Positions 21,489 through 30,806 are shown, numbered from the stretch's first letter. The stretch is DNA of 64,000 nt from Streptacidiphilus sp. 4-A2 (GCA_014284505.1 JAAFYY010000001.1:496001-560000), one strand, 5' to 3'. Notes: generated by a model not told the origin, from the sequence alone. Numbers and translations are program-made.

Positions 21489-21588
21489 GGTGAGCCTTCC
21501 CGCAGCTGGGGTGTCATGTAGTCGGACCTATCAACCCCACAGTGGTGGAATTCCCGGGGAGTTGGGCGGGATCCGCAGACATCTGCAC

Positions 21589-21616
21589 ACCATACATCCG
21601 ATGATTCTTCTGTCAA
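21589..21616 (-). promoter_or_regulatory. Promoter of the GH141-like gene with embedded operator
   Basis: On the minus strand TTGACA (21616-21611) and TATGGT (21594-21589) are separated by 16 bases. The palindrome CATCGGATG occupies 21603-21595, directly abutting the -10 and filling most of the spacer, so a bound protein would block RNA polymerase. The leader would be about 95 bases. Confidence 0.65.
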
Positions 21617-21704
21617 TCCTCGCGTTCGGATCAATCAAAGCAGCGCGGAGCCCTGCTTCCAGGGCGCGACGGCAATGAGCAGGGCGGGACGGCATGCACT
21701 CAGC

Positions 21705-21713
21705 CATCCGATG
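21705..21713. promoter_or_regulatory. Candidate operator CATCCGATG, upstream copy
   Basis: A fifth copy of the palindrome, 110 bases from the promoter copy at 21595 (start to start). The similar spacing to the 116 bases between copies 2 and 3 in the divergent region would suit DNA looping. Confidence 0.5.
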
Positions 21714-21955
21714 TCTTTCGTTGATTGCGGTGAAACGCCAGCCGACCCGGGGCAGGCCGCGTCCGTCCACCGGCGTGGCTGCGCCCGGTGGAATCGCGGC
21801 GTTCGCCGACGCACCGCGGCGCGGCCGACCGCCCGGTGGATTCTGAACAGCACACGTTGGGAGCCGGCCCGCCTCAGCCGGGCCGGACTGGCGGACAGCC
21901 GGACGGCCGGACCCTCAGGGTCCGGCCGACCGGGCGCGGCGGGTGCGGGTCGGGT

Positions 21956-22712
21956 CTAACGGGTGCCCAGGGCGTTACGGACGGTGGGCATCCGGAGCAG
22001 TGTCATGCGGCGCCAGCCACCGAGCCGTTCGTAGCCGTAGACCGTGTGGATGCCGAGGGCCAGCGCGGCGGCCTTCGGCTTGGGCCAGCGCAGGATGCGC
22101 CCCATGTGGGCCATGACAGCGAGGCTGACATCGCGGTAGGTCCGGATCTCCGCGTGGGCGGTCTGCCGCAGGGCGGTGAGGATGGTCCGGCCGTGCCCGG
22201 CGGCCGCCAGTCGGAGCAGTTCCTCGTGGCAGTAGGCCAGATGGTTCTCCTCGTCCGCGGAGATCATCCGGACCGCGCGGCCGACCTCCGGTGGTCGCCG
22301 AACACGGCGGTCAGCAGCCGCATCTGCTCGGCGGCCCGCTGCTCGGTGACCCTGCTGTGAGCGAGGTAGACGATGATGTCGTGGTGGGTGAGCAGCTGAT
22401 TCTCGCGCAGCCGCCCGTGCGCCAGACCGATGCCCTGACGCTCCAGGAGCATGGTGTAGTCCTCTCCTCGGGCACCTCGGCCTCGGCAAGGCCGCGCTTG
22501 CGCAGCAGCGCCTTGAAGACACGGCCGTGCTTATCCTCGTCGGCGCCGTGCCGGGCGATCTTCGGGGCCAGCTCCGCATCCGCCACCAGCGCGGCGATGC
22601 GACCGTTCTCCCAGCCGCCCTGGCTCTCCCCCTTCGCCGCGATGCTGCAGAACAGGCGGAAAGCCTCGTCGTTGTCGTGAATCTCCTGAAACAGGCTGCG
22701 GGCCGAGAGCAC
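21956..22712 (-). CDS. Ferritin-like superfamily protein (two frameshifts)
   Basis: An all-helical protein of about 250 residues common in Streptomyces. GTG 22712 follows GAGAGG. Putative di-iron ligands are E and H of RHGADEDKHGR near residue 60, E of DIIVYLAHSRVTEQRAAEQM and the late ISADEENHLAYCHEE. Frame changes near 22470 (after EAEVPEE) and near 22290 (FGDHR). It ends VYGYERLGGWRRMTLLRMPTV. Its substrate is not known; the family is annotated only as ferritin-like oxygenase/oxidoreductase. It appears to be a single-gene unit unrelated to the fucose genes. Confidence 0.75.
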
Positions 22713-22966
22713 TCAGAACCGCCTCTCCCGGTGGCCGAAAAGCACCGATCGGGTCCGCGTCAGCTCGTGGACGACGTCGTTGATGTTGGTGCTTCAGTCA
22801 ACAGCCGCGTCCACACCCCCGCAATCGCAGAGCCCCGTCGTTCCGCCGCCCGGAGCAACCGGCACCCCCTGCCTCACTCGTCCGGGCCCAGCCAGGAGCC
22901 CCCTACCGTCCGACCGCGCCGCCTGCCTGCCGGTCCATGCCCGGGGGTCTGGTCGGCCGGCTTCGC

Positions 22967-23617
22967 TCAGCCGACGTCGAGGCTGCCGGTGCGGGTGCGC
23001 TTGAGTTCAAAGAAGTCCTGGTAGCCGGCGAGGAGCCGGACACCGTCGAAGACCCGGAGCGCGTCCTCGCCACGCGGGATCGAACTGAGGACCGGGCCGA
23101 AGAAGGCGACACCGTCGATGTGGATGGTCGGCGTGCCGACATACGCGTCCGCGGCCGGATCCTTGCCCGCGTCATGGCTGGCCTGGAGCGCCTGGTCGTG
23201 CCCGCTGTCGTGGGCGGCGGCGGCCAGCTCGGGCGGCAGGCCCAGCTCAGCGAGGGATTCCGCGATCACCGCGTCGAAGTCCTCGTTCTTCTGCTGGTGG
23301 ATCCGGGTTCCGAAGGCCGTGTAGAGCTCGCGCAGTCGCTCCTCGCCCGAGTGCTGCGCGACGGCTGCCGCCACCCGGGCCGGGCCGATCGACCTGTCCA
23401 CCAACTCCCGGTACCACGAGGGAAGTTCATTACCCACATTGTGCAGGAACAGGCTCATCGCATGGAATCGCACCTCGATGTCCCGCTGCGCCTCGACCTC
23501 CAGGATCCAGCGGGACGCGATCCAGGCGAAGGGGCAGGCCGCATCGAAGTAGAAGTCGACGGTGGTCGTCGTCGCGGTCGGCGACTCGACAAGGGCACGC
23601 TCGTCATTCTTGGTCAT
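22967..23617 (-). CDS. DsbA-family mycothiol-dependent oxidoreductase
   Basis: An intact 216-residue thioredoxin-fold protein with an inserted helical domain. The active site reads [13 protein letters not shown], so only the first Cys of the CxxC is kept, and the cis-Pro loop is [11 protein letters not shown]. This matches the Rv2466c-like mycothiol-dependent nitroreductase/reductase group, which works with mycothiol and needs one Cys in many actinomycete members. It is cytoplasmic (no signal). A -10-like TAGGGT ends six bases before ATG 23617, so the mRNA may be leaderless. Reaction partner unknown. Confidence 0.8.
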   Translation of the reverse strand: MTKNDERALVESPTATTTTVDFYFDAACPFAWIASRWILEVEAQRDIEVRFHAMSLFLHNVGNELPSWYRELVDRSIGPARVAAAVAQHSGEERLRELYTAFGTRIHQQKNEDFDAVIAESLAELGLPPELAAAAHDSGHDQALQASHDAGKDPAADAYVGTPTIHIDGVAFFGPVLSSIPRGEDALRVFDGVRLLAGYQDFFELKRTRTGSLDVG

Positions 23618-23623
23618 GCAACG

Positions 23624-23629
23624 ACCCTA
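23624..23629 (-). promoter_or_regulatory. -10 element, probable leaderless transcript
   Basis: TAGGGT on the minus strand lies six bases from the ATG of the DsbA-like gene, and no ribosome-binding site is present. I see no strong -35. Confidence 0.4.
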
Positions 23630-23802
23630 GGCGCTGAATGACCCATATGCATGGGCCATTTGCCAGTGGGTCCACTGGGCCAGTCCGAGCCGAGACCTCA
23701 GGAGAAGTCGAGCCGGGGAACGGCTCCAGGGCCTGAGGTCACGGTGACGATCGCCCCGGGCACCTGCCACGGCCCGGTTCTGCCCGGGGACAGAGAACTC
23801 GA

Positions 23803-23831
23803 TTGCCAGGGCGCGCGCTCTGGCCGACAAT
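23803..23831 (+). promoter_or_regulatory. Promoter giving a leaderless GNAT mRNA
   Basis: TTGCCA (23803-23808), 17 bases and GACAAT (23826-23831) are followed by six C and then ATG 23838, so transcription should start at or beside the A of the start codon. There is no Shine-Dalgarno sequence. Confidence 0.55.
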
Positions 23832-23837
23832 CCCCCC

Positions 23838-24455
23838 ATGGACGATCTCCCGCAGGCCGACTTTTCCCGCAAGCCCACGCTCATCGGTGAGAAGGTGCTG
23901 CTGCGGCCGTTCGTCCTGGGCGCGGACGCGCCCACGCTCCGGTCGTTCCTCAGGGACCCGGAGGTGGGCCGTCTGACCGGCAGCGACCAGGGCCCGGCGG
24001 ACCCCGAGCCCTGGGACGAGTCCGCCGAGGAACGGATGCGTGCGTGGTACAGCACACGCCATGAGCAGCCCGACCGGCTGGACCTGGCGGTGGTGGAGCG
24101 GACCACCGACACCTGCGTGGGCGAGGCGGTTCTCAATGAGTGGGACAGCGACAACCGCAGCTGCAACTTCCGAATCATACTGGCCGCGGCCGGCCAGAAC
24201 CGCGGGCTGGGCACCGAAGCCGTGCGGTTGATCGTCGGCTACGGCTTCGAGCAACTCGGGCTGCACCGGATCTCGCTGGGCGTGTTCTCCTTCAACCCGC
24301 GTGCCCACCGCGCCTATGAGAAGGCCGGGTTCGTGGTGGAGGGGGTCTACCGCGACGCACTGCGGTACGACGGGGCGTGGGTGGACGACGTCCGGATGTC
24401 GATCCTCGCCCCCGAGTGGGAGAACCACCGCGGCCGCCCGGCATCCGGACACTGA
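23838..24455 (+). CDS. GNAT acetyltransferase, RimJ/RimL-like
   Basis: An intact 205-residue N-acetyltransferase. It opens with LIGEKVLLRPFVLGADAPTL, as in RimJ/RimL ribosomal-protein acetyltransferases and their resistance-type relatives. The acetyl-CoA loop is in RIILAAAGQNRGLGTEAVRL (Q-x2-G-x-G-T/A form), followed by the LHRISLGVFSFNPRAHRAYEKAGF motif that closes the fold. It converts an amine with acetyl-CoA; the acceptor cannot be told. Start supported by the leaderless promoter. Monocistronic, followed by a DUF4291 gene after 76 bases. Confidence 0.85.
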   Translation: MDDLPQADFSRKPTLIGEKVLLRPFVLGADAPTLRSFLRDPEVGRLTGSDQGPADPEPWDESAEERMRAWYSTRHEQPDRLDLAVVERTTDTCVGEAVLNEWDSDNRSCNFRIILAAAGQNRGLGTEAVRLIVGYGFEQLGLHRISLGVFSFNPRAHRAYEKAGFVVEGVYRDALRYDGAWVDDVRMSILAPEWENHRGRPASGH

Positions 24456-24531
24456 CCACTCCGAGCACTGACCGCCGCGCCGCGCCGCAATTCAGTGGCA
24501 CACACCGCTTCGGGTGTCGATTCTGGTCACC

Positions 24532-25127
24532 ATGTCAGCAGAACCCAAGTACCAGATACGCGCCGTCCACACGGCCTCCACGGTAACCGTCTACCAGGCG
24601 TACCCGCCGGAGATCGGGCTGCGCGCCGCGCGGGACGGCCGGTTTCCGGCGGCATGGCGCAGGGACCGCATGACCTGGATCAAACCCTCGTTCCTGTGGA
24701 TGATGTACCGCTGCGGATGGGCCGAAAAGGAAGGCCAGGAGACCGTCCTCGCGGTCGAGATCACCCGCGAGGGCTTCGAATGGGCCCTGGAGCGCGCCTG
24801 CCTGGCGCACTACGTACCTGTGCTGCATGCCGACCAGCGCGCCTGGAAGCGGCAGTTGAAGCACACCCCGGCCCGGGTGCAGTGGGACCCGGAACGCGAC
24901 CTGCACCTTCGGCCGCTGCCGTACCGCTCACTGCAACTCGGTCTGACCGGCGAAGCCGCCGAGCGCTACGCGGATGACTGGATCGTCTCGATCAGTGATG
25001 TCACCCCCTCGCGCGTTCGGTCCACACCCAGGTGAAGGACGGGGCGGTGGAAGCCGCCCGGCGACTCCTCCCCGTGGAACTCCCCTGTCCGGTGAGCGAC
25101 ACGCTTCTGGCTCATCTGCGTGCCTGA
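24532..25127 (+). CDS. DUF4291 family protein (one frameshift)
   Basis: A cytoplasmic protein of about 198 residues. It starts MSAEPKYQIRAVHTASTVTVYQAYPPEIG, then WIKPSFLWMMYRCGWAEKEGQE, LAVEITREGFEWAL and VQWDPERDLHLRPLPYRSLQ, the conserved blocks of DUF4291. Function unknown. One C is missing in a C-run near 25010: the uninterrupted frame would stop at 25035, but the next frame continues with LARSVHTQVKDGAVEAARRLLP and ends LLAHLRA at TGA 25125-25127, as full-length homologues do. GTG 24514 is an alternative start. Confidence 0.8.
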
Positions 25128-25336
25128 TCCATCCAACCTGGTTGCACATAGTGCCAATTGATGATGTGTCGGTGGTACCGGGCAGCCGACGGAGCCGTGC
25201 GACCGGTGAAGGCAGCAGCCAAGGGAAGGCTGTCAGGCCGCCGCTGGCGGCTACCCGGAGCGTGGGGCGAACGCCGATGGCACGGCGAGGGCTCCGGCGG
25301 CGCGCGGACTGAGGGACCGTCGGATGCGGAAAGCTG

Positions 25337-25600
25337 TTGCCGGGGCCCTGGGTGGGCGGAGCACGGCGGGATGTCGGATCTGCTCGGGCGCGTGAACGCC
25401 TCTACCTCGACCCGACCGCCGGACTGGCTCAGCTGGAGGACCTGGTGACCGCCGTGCCGTACCGCGGGCGGGGCCACGGTGACGCGCTGGTCGCCACCGG
25501 TCTGGCGCTGGCCGCCGCTGCCGGAATCCCCCAGCTCTTCCTCACCGCGGACGCGTCCGACTGGCCGCGCCGCTGGTATGCCCGCCGCGGCTTCGCCTAG
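25337..25600 (+). pseudogene. GNAT acetyltransferase remnant with nonsense codon
   Basis: Only the C-terminal half of a GNAT protein is recognisable: a degraded stretch, then LVTAVPYRGRGHGDALVATGLALA (acetyl-CoA loop R-G-R-G-H-G), LFLTADASDWPRRWYARRGFA. A TAG at 25598-25600 stands where GAG (Glu) is usual, and after it the frame goes on LGRSHSFLGR, the normal end of such proteins. No intact N-terminal half can be read upstream to 25128. It looks like a decayed gene, though base errors might contribute. Confidence 0.55.
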
Positions 25601-26415
25601 CTCGGCCGCAGCCATTCCTTCCTCGGTCGGTGCTGTGCGGGGCCGACGGCCGTTGCGGGTGGGTCAGTTCCAGCCAGGTACCGGCGGGAGGGGCCAGGCC
25701 GGCGGGGACGGCAGGGGAAGGTCGGAGTGCAGCCGGGGTGGTGGGCACGGCCGGACAGCCAGGCGAGCAGGGCGTGGCCGGGGCCGGTGACGGTGGGGCC
25801 GCCCCCGGACAGCGTCCAGGTCCGGCCGAGGTCGGGGGCGTCGATCCGGGCGACCGGGAAGCGCCGGGCCGCCAGTGCGGTCAGAGTGCTGTCCAGTGCC
25901 CAGGTGACGTAGTCGGCCGGCCAGTCGGCGCTGGTGTAGCCGAGGTCCAGGTCGGCGTGGTGGGTTTCCAGCTCACGTCGGCAGCGGCGCAGGGTGAACC
26001 AGGCCGGGTGCCGCCAGCCCGCGAGCGCGGTGACCAGGGTGCTCCAGCGTTCGGTGGGCATGGTCGCCGCCTCGTCGAGCAGCCGCTCCACGCTGGTGCA
26101 CAGGTCGGCGACCAGTTCGGCGCCGCTGCGCCCGGCGCCCTCGTGCAGCGCACGCTCCAGGGTGGTGGCGTCGGCGCGGGGGCCGGGCTCGCTGCCGGTA
26201 CGGGCGAGGGTGAGCAGCCAGCGGTAGACGTCGGCGCTGCGCGCGAGGTGGGTGATCAGGTGGCCGCGGCTCCAGCCGCTCAGCGCCGAGGGCTCGCGGG
26301 CCTGAAGGTCGGTGAGCGGGTCCAGCGTGGCGCCGAGGCGCCCGGCGGAGCTGCGGACGCCGTCGAGGAGGAGCTTCGCCTCGGCCAGTGCGGCGGTTTC
26401 CATGGTGTCGGACAC
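25597..26415 (-). CDS. Mycothiol-dependent maleylpyruvate isomerase family protein
   Basis: About 270 residues. The N-terminal DinB-like four-helix domain has LSGWSRGHLITHLARSADVYRWLL and RRCRRELETHHADLDLGYTSADWP, giving the H, E and H metal ligands of the mycothiol-dependent isomerase family (MDMPI). The C-terminal domain follows (RTWTLSGGGPTVTGPGHALLAWLSGR). Such enzymes use mycothiol for isomerisation or detoxification; substrate unknown. After LLAWLSGR the usual tail is lost and a frame change near 25740 is likely, so the 3' end is uncertain. GTG 26415 is supported by the adjacent promoter; ATG 26403 is the alternative. Confidence 0.75.
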   Translation of the reverse strand: MSDTMETAALAEAKLLLDGVRSSAGRLGATLDPLTDLQAREPSALSGWSRGHLITHLARSADVYRWLLTLARTGSEPGPRADATTLERALHEGAGRSGAELVADLCTSVERLLDEAATMPTERWSTLVTALAGWRHPAWFTLRRCRRELETHHADLDLGYTSADWPADYVTWALDSTLTALAARRFPVARIDAPDLGRTWTLSGGGPTVTGPGHALLAWLSGRAHHPGCTPTFPCRPRRPGPSRRYLAGTDPPATAVGPAQHRPRKEWLRPS

Positions 26416-26416
26416 A

Positions 26417-26433
26417 GACCGTACTCTACGGTC
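26417..26433 (-). promoter_or_regulatory. Palindrome over the -10 of the isomerase-family gene
   Basis: GACCGTA (26417-26423), CTC, TACGGTC (26427-26433) is a perfect inverted repeat. On the minus strand it contains TAGAGT, a good -10, seven bases before GTG 26415; TTCGCG lies 17 bases further up. This suggests a leaderless promoter with an operator on its -10. Confidence 0.5.
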
Positions 26434-26703
26434 GGCACCCCAGACCGCGAACAGCTCGCCGACGGCGCAGTCATTCGACGGCAACTCCCGGTGCTGCAAG
26501 CGCTTGCGGACGACTCCGGACCACCTGCGTGGCCACGCGGGGCCAGAAGGGCATGCAGGCCGAGGAAGTGCAGCCCGCATAGCGCGCTCCCGGGTATCCC
26601 GGTCCCCGACTCATCCGGCCCGGTCCCCGTATCATCTGGCAGGGCCCACCACTCCATGACCTGTTTGCCCTGCAAGTACTGAGCAGGGTGCGCGTCGGGT
26701 GGA

Positions 26704-28056
26704 TTACGGCAGGTCGCGGACGAAGGCCGTGCGCATGGGCGCCAACTCGGCCTCGATGGCGGCGGCTTCGGCGGCGGAGAGTACGACTGCGGGCCCGGCG
26801 GCGGGCAGTTGCTCCACATAGGCAAGCCGCAGGTGTGTCGGCGGATGGGTGCTGTCCACGACGGAGTCGTCCAGCCGGGACACCAGCAGCCGCCGCGCCC
26901 GCTCGCTCTGCGGGACGGAGGACACATAGGCACGCAACTCGTCCCAGTAGTCCAGCTGCGCGGGTCGGTCGGCGGCGCCGGACCGGGCCTGCCGGGCGGC
27001 CTGCCGCGCGCGTCGCTGATAGCGCTCGTTGAAGTGGGCGAACGAGCTCACCAGGGTCAGTGCCTGGAGCAGCCCCGCCGTGGCGTCCGTACCGCCGGTA
27101 CGCACCGCCAGGGCGTCCGCGAGGTACTCGGCGCGGCGGCCCGAGAGCGCGGTGAGCCGACGGAGCAGCCGGTGGGCGAGCAGGACGACTTCCGCGAAGC
27201 CCGCGAGCAGCCAGTTCGCGACCCTGTCGCCGAAGGCGAGCAGCGTGTTGGCCGAGGCGCGGCCCGAGTGGATGAGCCGGTCCCGGCCGGGCTGCAGGAT
27301 CGAGTACCACTGCGCCAGCTCGCCCAGGGCGGTACCGACCCACAGGCCGCGGCGCGAGTCGCCGTTGACGCCGTGGCCCAGTTCGTGCCCGAGGAGCGCG
27401 ACCCGCTGCTCCGGGGTCAGCGACTCCCACAGCGGCAGGCCGAGCCTCAGCAGCACCCGTCGGCGCAGTCCGATCCGCGAGTACGAGGCGGTGTAGCCGT
27501 CGACGACGGCGATCAGGGCCGGCGGTGTGGTGCCGAGTTCCCTGGCCACCCGGTCGGTGAGGGCGTACAGGGCGGGCGCCGCACCGCGATCCACCAGCGG
27601 CATCCGCTTCAGTGCCTTGCGGCTCGGGCCGAAGCGGGGGCGGGCGAAGTAGCTGATGACCAGCAGGAGCACGCCCAGGCAGCGCATCGCCAGGTAGGGG
27701 AGGGTCAGCGCGTAGACGGCGTAGCCGGCCACGGCCACCGCCGCCAGGTGGACCAGGCCCGCGAAGGCGTAGGCGGCGACGGACACTTTGTCGAGCGTGC
27801 GCGGTCGGCTGCCGCCCTCGGTGACCCGCCGGAAGAGCCGTTCCTCGGTGGCCCGGTTGAACCGCCGCTGAAACCGGTCGCCCCGGCTCCTGGCCTCGGT
27901 CGCGCCGGTCGCACCGGGGTGCGCGTTCCACTCGCAGGCCTGGCACCACCTGATGAACCGGGGATCGTCGGTGAGGGCGCCACCGCAGTCGGGGCAGGAC
28001 GCGGCGTGGGGAACAGCGACCGCGTCGGAAGCGGAGGAAGCCGGGGAAGTGGGCAC
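26704..28056 (-). CDS. Membrane zinc metalloprotease, M48 family
   Basis: An intact 450-residue protein. The N-terminus has a rubredoxin-like zinc ribbon (CPDCGG and CQAC), followed by two hydrophobic helices (about residues 95-150, VAAYAFAGLVHLAAVAVAGYAVYAL and CLGVLLLVISYFA). The M48 protease domain then shows GHELGHGVNGD, the HExxH zinc site, and RRAEYLADALAV with the third ligand Glu. M48 (HtpX/Ste24-like) proteases degrade membrane proteins at the cytoplasmic face. GTG 28056 is the only start that keeps the zinc ribbon; its ribosome site is weak. Single gene. Confidence 0.82.
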   Translation of the reverse strand: MPTSPASSASDAVAVPHAASCPDCGGALTDDPRFIRWCQACEWNAHPGATGATEARSRGDRFQRRFNRATEERLFRRVTEGGSRPRTLDKVSVAAYAFAGLVHLAAVAVAGYAVYALTLPYLAMRCLGVLLLVISYFARPRFGPSRKALKRMPLVDRGAAPALYALTDRVARELGTTPPALIAVVDGYTASYSRIGLRRRVLLRLGLPLWESLTPEQRVALLGHELGHGVNGDSRRGLWVGTALGELAQWYSILQPGRDRLIHSGRASANTLLAFGDRVANWLLAGFAEVVLLAHRLLRRLTALSGRRAEYLADALAVRTGGTDATAGLLQALTLVSSFAHFNERYQRRARQAARQARSGAADRPAQLDYWDELRAYVSSVPQSERARRLLVSRLDDSVVDSTHPPTHLRLAYVEQLPAAGPAVVLSAAEAAAIEAELAPMRTAFVRDLP

Positions 28057-28186
28057 GGACGATGATCATGCCGCATCCGCGGAATCCCGCGCGAACGGAT
28101 TTCCCCGGTCACACCCTCCGGAGCCACGGAATCCGGCCGGGTGAATCAAGGTGCGTGCGGCGATCCGAACCGTGTTGGATGGCGCC

Positions 28187-28788
28187 ATGACCGATGACCC
28201 TCTGCAACGTCTGCGCGAAGCCGTGCGCCGCACGCGGGAGTTCACCAGCACCCGGCCGGCCACCGGGCTGACCCACGACGCCGCCGACGACACCGTGGGC
28301 ACCATCGGGACTGATGACGCCTGCGGCTATGACCCGTTCCCGTTGCTCAGGGCCCTGCACGAGGCCGGTGCCCGGGTCGTGGTGATCGGCCAGACCGCCG
28401 GGATCCTGCACGGCTCCACCGAGCTGACCGGTGATCTCGACCTGCTCTGGGCCGGCGACCCGGCTGGGACCATCCCCATGGCTTCGGCCTTCGCGGCCGT
28501 GGGGGCCCGGCTGAGCGATGACGACGGGCGTTCGCTCCCGCTCACCGCGGATGCCTTCCTCCGCCCGAAGGTCCAGTTCTCCTCCCCCGCCGCGAGTGGC
28601 GACTGCTGTACCCGGCGTTGCCCTGGGGCGCGCTGGCCGTCGGGGACTTCCTGGAGCGGGCGCTGACCGTCGCCGACCCGGAGGGATTCGAGGTCCACTA
28701 CCTGCGGCGGGAGGATCTGATCCGGATGCGCCGGGCGGTCGGCCGCCCCAAGGACCTCCGCCGGGCGGACGAACTGGAACGCCGCTGA
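28187..28788 (+). CDS. Nucleotidyltransferase-fold protein (one frameshift)
   Basis: About 200 residues. The central RVVVIGQTAGILHGSTELTGDLDLLWAGD has the G-S-x(8-10)-D-x-D arrangement of the nucleotidyltransferase superfamily, in the variant seen in AbiEii-like and MNT-like proteins. After a missing base near 28600 the protein continues LLYPALPWGALAVGDFLERALTV, EVHYLRREDLIRMRRAVGRPKDLRRADEL, which is the usual helical end of this family. No antitoxin-like partner is next to it, so a toxin role is not supported. ATG 28187 has only a weak ribosome site. Confidence 0.6.
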
Positions 28789-28931
28789 GCACTGTTCGGC
28801 ACCAGCGGCGTCGGCGGTGTGCCCCGCGCCCGCCCTCCCCCGCTCGGGTCACCCCCGGATGCGGGGCGGTGCCGGATCGGCCGGCCTTGGTGGGAGTGCA
28901 TCCGCTGGGTGCCCGCAAGACGGAAACGCTC

Positions 28932-29015
28932 GTGCTCAAGGGCTTCAAGAACTTCCTGATGCGCGGTGACGTCGTCATCGTCGCGGTCGGACTGATCGTG
29001 GCGCTTGCGTTCAGC
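28932..29015 (+). pseudogene. mscL remnant (first 28 codons only)
   Basis: GTG 28932 begins VLKGFKNFLMRGDVVIVAVGL and continues IVALAFS, the N-terminal helix and start of TM1 of the large-conductance mechanosensitive channel as found in Streptomyces. Homology stops abruptly after AFS; the following Arg/Pro/Gly-rich codons do not resemble the channel. It is a truncated gene, perhaps from a deletion; the 15-bp repeats at 29099 lie close to the breakpoint. Confidence 0.6.
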
Positions 29016-29498
29016 AGGCGCGCGGCGGAGCGTCCGCCTCCGGGTGACCGGCCGGGGCCCGGGCCGGGTCGGCGGGGAAGTGGCACAAGGAACGTTCCGG
29101 CTTCCTGTCGTCGGCTTTCCTGCCGTCCGCTTTCCTGCCGTCGACGTGATGTAACGATCAGATAACTTGAAGAGATCTCGCTCACAGCCTCCGTCGGTCG
29201 CCTTCAGAGCTGCCAACAGGGCGAACAGCGCGGAGATGCACCGCTATCGGACGCCCTCCCCGAAGCAGGGACCCACGGCCGCCCTCACGCCGGGCTCTCG
29301 GCGAGGCCGAATCCGCGATCCGGACGCCCAATAAGATGGCGATCATTCGGCCCGTGTCGGCGGGGCTGCCCCGGCATTGCACCGGGCTGGAACCGGTCGG
29401 GTTCGGCCGCCGTCCCCCACCCAGTGGGTTGATCTCGCGCCGCCACTGTCCCGCGCCGAGCCCAAGCCCCGACGCCCGTCCCCGAACCAAGGAACCAC
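29016..29498. other. Gene-free region after the mscL stub
   Basis: 483 bp without a supported gene. It holds a tandem repeat (29099-29143) and must contain the promoter of the glycosyltransferase gene at 29499, but I cannot name its boxes. Confidence 0.35.
29099..29143. repeat. Tandem repeat, 3 x 15 bp
   Basis: Two near-identical copies of GCTTTCCTGCCGTC(C/G), at 29114-29128 and 29129-29143, are preceded by a diverged copy at 29099-29113. Located about 85 bases after the mscL breakpoint. Confidence 0.7.
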
Positions 29499-30806
29499 GT
29501 GTCGACGATTGACCGAATACGAGTCGGTGCGCGCTCCGCGGCCGGGCGACGGAGCAGCCGCTGGTACCGCATCGACCAGTGGCCGCCGGAGCTTCAGGCA
29601 CTGATCGGGGCCTGGGTGTGCACCCGGCTGCTCTACGCCGCGCCGATCATCGCCAACATCTCCGGGCAGCAGTACGACATCGGCCCCCTCTATCCCACCT
29701 GGGCGTCGGAGCTCGCGCACGGCCAGTTCCCCTGGCATGACGTTACCTGGCAGTACCCGCCGCTGGCCGGGCTGATCTTCCTCGCGCCCGACGCGCTTCC
29801 GTTTGTGAGCTACCAGACCGCCTTCGGCCTGCTCATGCTGCTCTGCGATGCGGCGATCCTGGCGATGCTGCTGGCGCGGCGCGGGGAGAGGGACGGAGCA
29901 GGCTCGGCGTCTGGATCTGGGTGCTCGGGCTGCCCGTGCTGTGGGGACTGCCCTATGTGCGCTTCGACCTCGCGGTGACAGCCCTCGCGGTCGGCTCGGT
30001 GCTGCTGATCAGGCGCTCCTCGGCGGGCAGCGGGGTGCTCGCCGGCCTGGGCGCACTGGTCAAGGCATGGCCGTTGCTGATGCTCATCGGGGCGCCGCGC
30101 GGGCGTAGCACCCGGCAGTCCTGGGCCGCCGCCGTCCTGAGCTGCGTGGTGCCGGTCGCGGTCATGGGGATGTTCTTCGCCCACGAGTTCAGCTTCCTCG
30201 GCGAGCAGGGGGCGCGGGGTATCGAGATCGAGTCGCTGCCGGGCGGCGCGCTGATGCTGGCCCACCTCTTCGGCTACAACTCCGACATCCAGTACACCTA
30301 CGGGTCCTTCCAGATCAGCGGGGCCGATTCGGGGCAGATCGCCACCGCGACCCTGGCGCTGTCCGCCGTGGGTTTCCTCTGGCTGCTGTGGTGGCGGGCT
30401 GCGGGCCAGGGTGTGGACCCCGGCCACCACCGCCGACGCGGCGTACACCTCGATGCTGGTCTTCGTCACCACCAGCCGGGTCATCAGCCCTCAGTACTTC
30501 ATCTGGCTGCTCGGGCTGGCGGCGACCTGCCTGGTCTTCAGCACGACCTCCCAGCGCGTGCCCGCGCTGGCGATGCTGCCGCTCACGGTGATCACTACCT
30601 TGGACTACCCGGTGTCCTTCGGACAGATCCTGAACGGCGAGCCTGCCGCCGTCATGGTCGTGGTGGTACGGAACCTGGGCCTCCTGTGGGTCACCGTGCA
30701 CTCGGCGCGGTGCCTCTGGCGCTCCACCCGCGCGGTGCCGGGCCTGGCCGACGGCACCGTTCCGGCACGGCCGGAGTACACCGGGAGCCGTCACCGGGCG
30801 CGCTGA
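29499..30806 (+). CDS. GT87-type membrane glycosyltransferase (two frameshifts)
   Basis: A polytopic membrane protein of about 435 residues resembling the DUF2029/GT87 polyprenyl-phosphomannose-dependent mannosyltransferases. GTG 29499 follows AAGGAA by six bases. Features include LYPTWASELAHGQFPWHDVTWQYPP in the first outer loop with the usual acidic residues, YVRFDLAVTALAVGSVLLI, LGALVKAWPLLMLIGAP, and VISPQYFIWLLGLAATC. Frame changes near 29905 and 30405. It should transfer a sugar from a lipid carrier on the outer face of the membrane; acceptor unknown. Single gene, converging with the methyltransferase. Confidence 0.72.

Larger units (their letters stand above)
21489..21955. promoter_or_regulatory. 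Upstream region of the GH141-like gene
   Basis: 467 bp without a gene, AT-richer at 21580-21640. It contains the promoter-operator described separately and a second palindrome copy at 21705. It also lies downstream of the ferritin-like gene, whose terminator I could not identify. Confidence 0.5.

Noticed and set aside
21956..22712. Bacterioferritin or Dps
   Set aside because: Ferritin-like ligands are present, but length and sequence fit a distinct Streptomyces family, not iron storage.
28187..28788. Toxin of a toxin-antitoxin pair
   Set aside because: The nucleotidyltransferase motif fits, but no partner antitoxin gene is adjacent.
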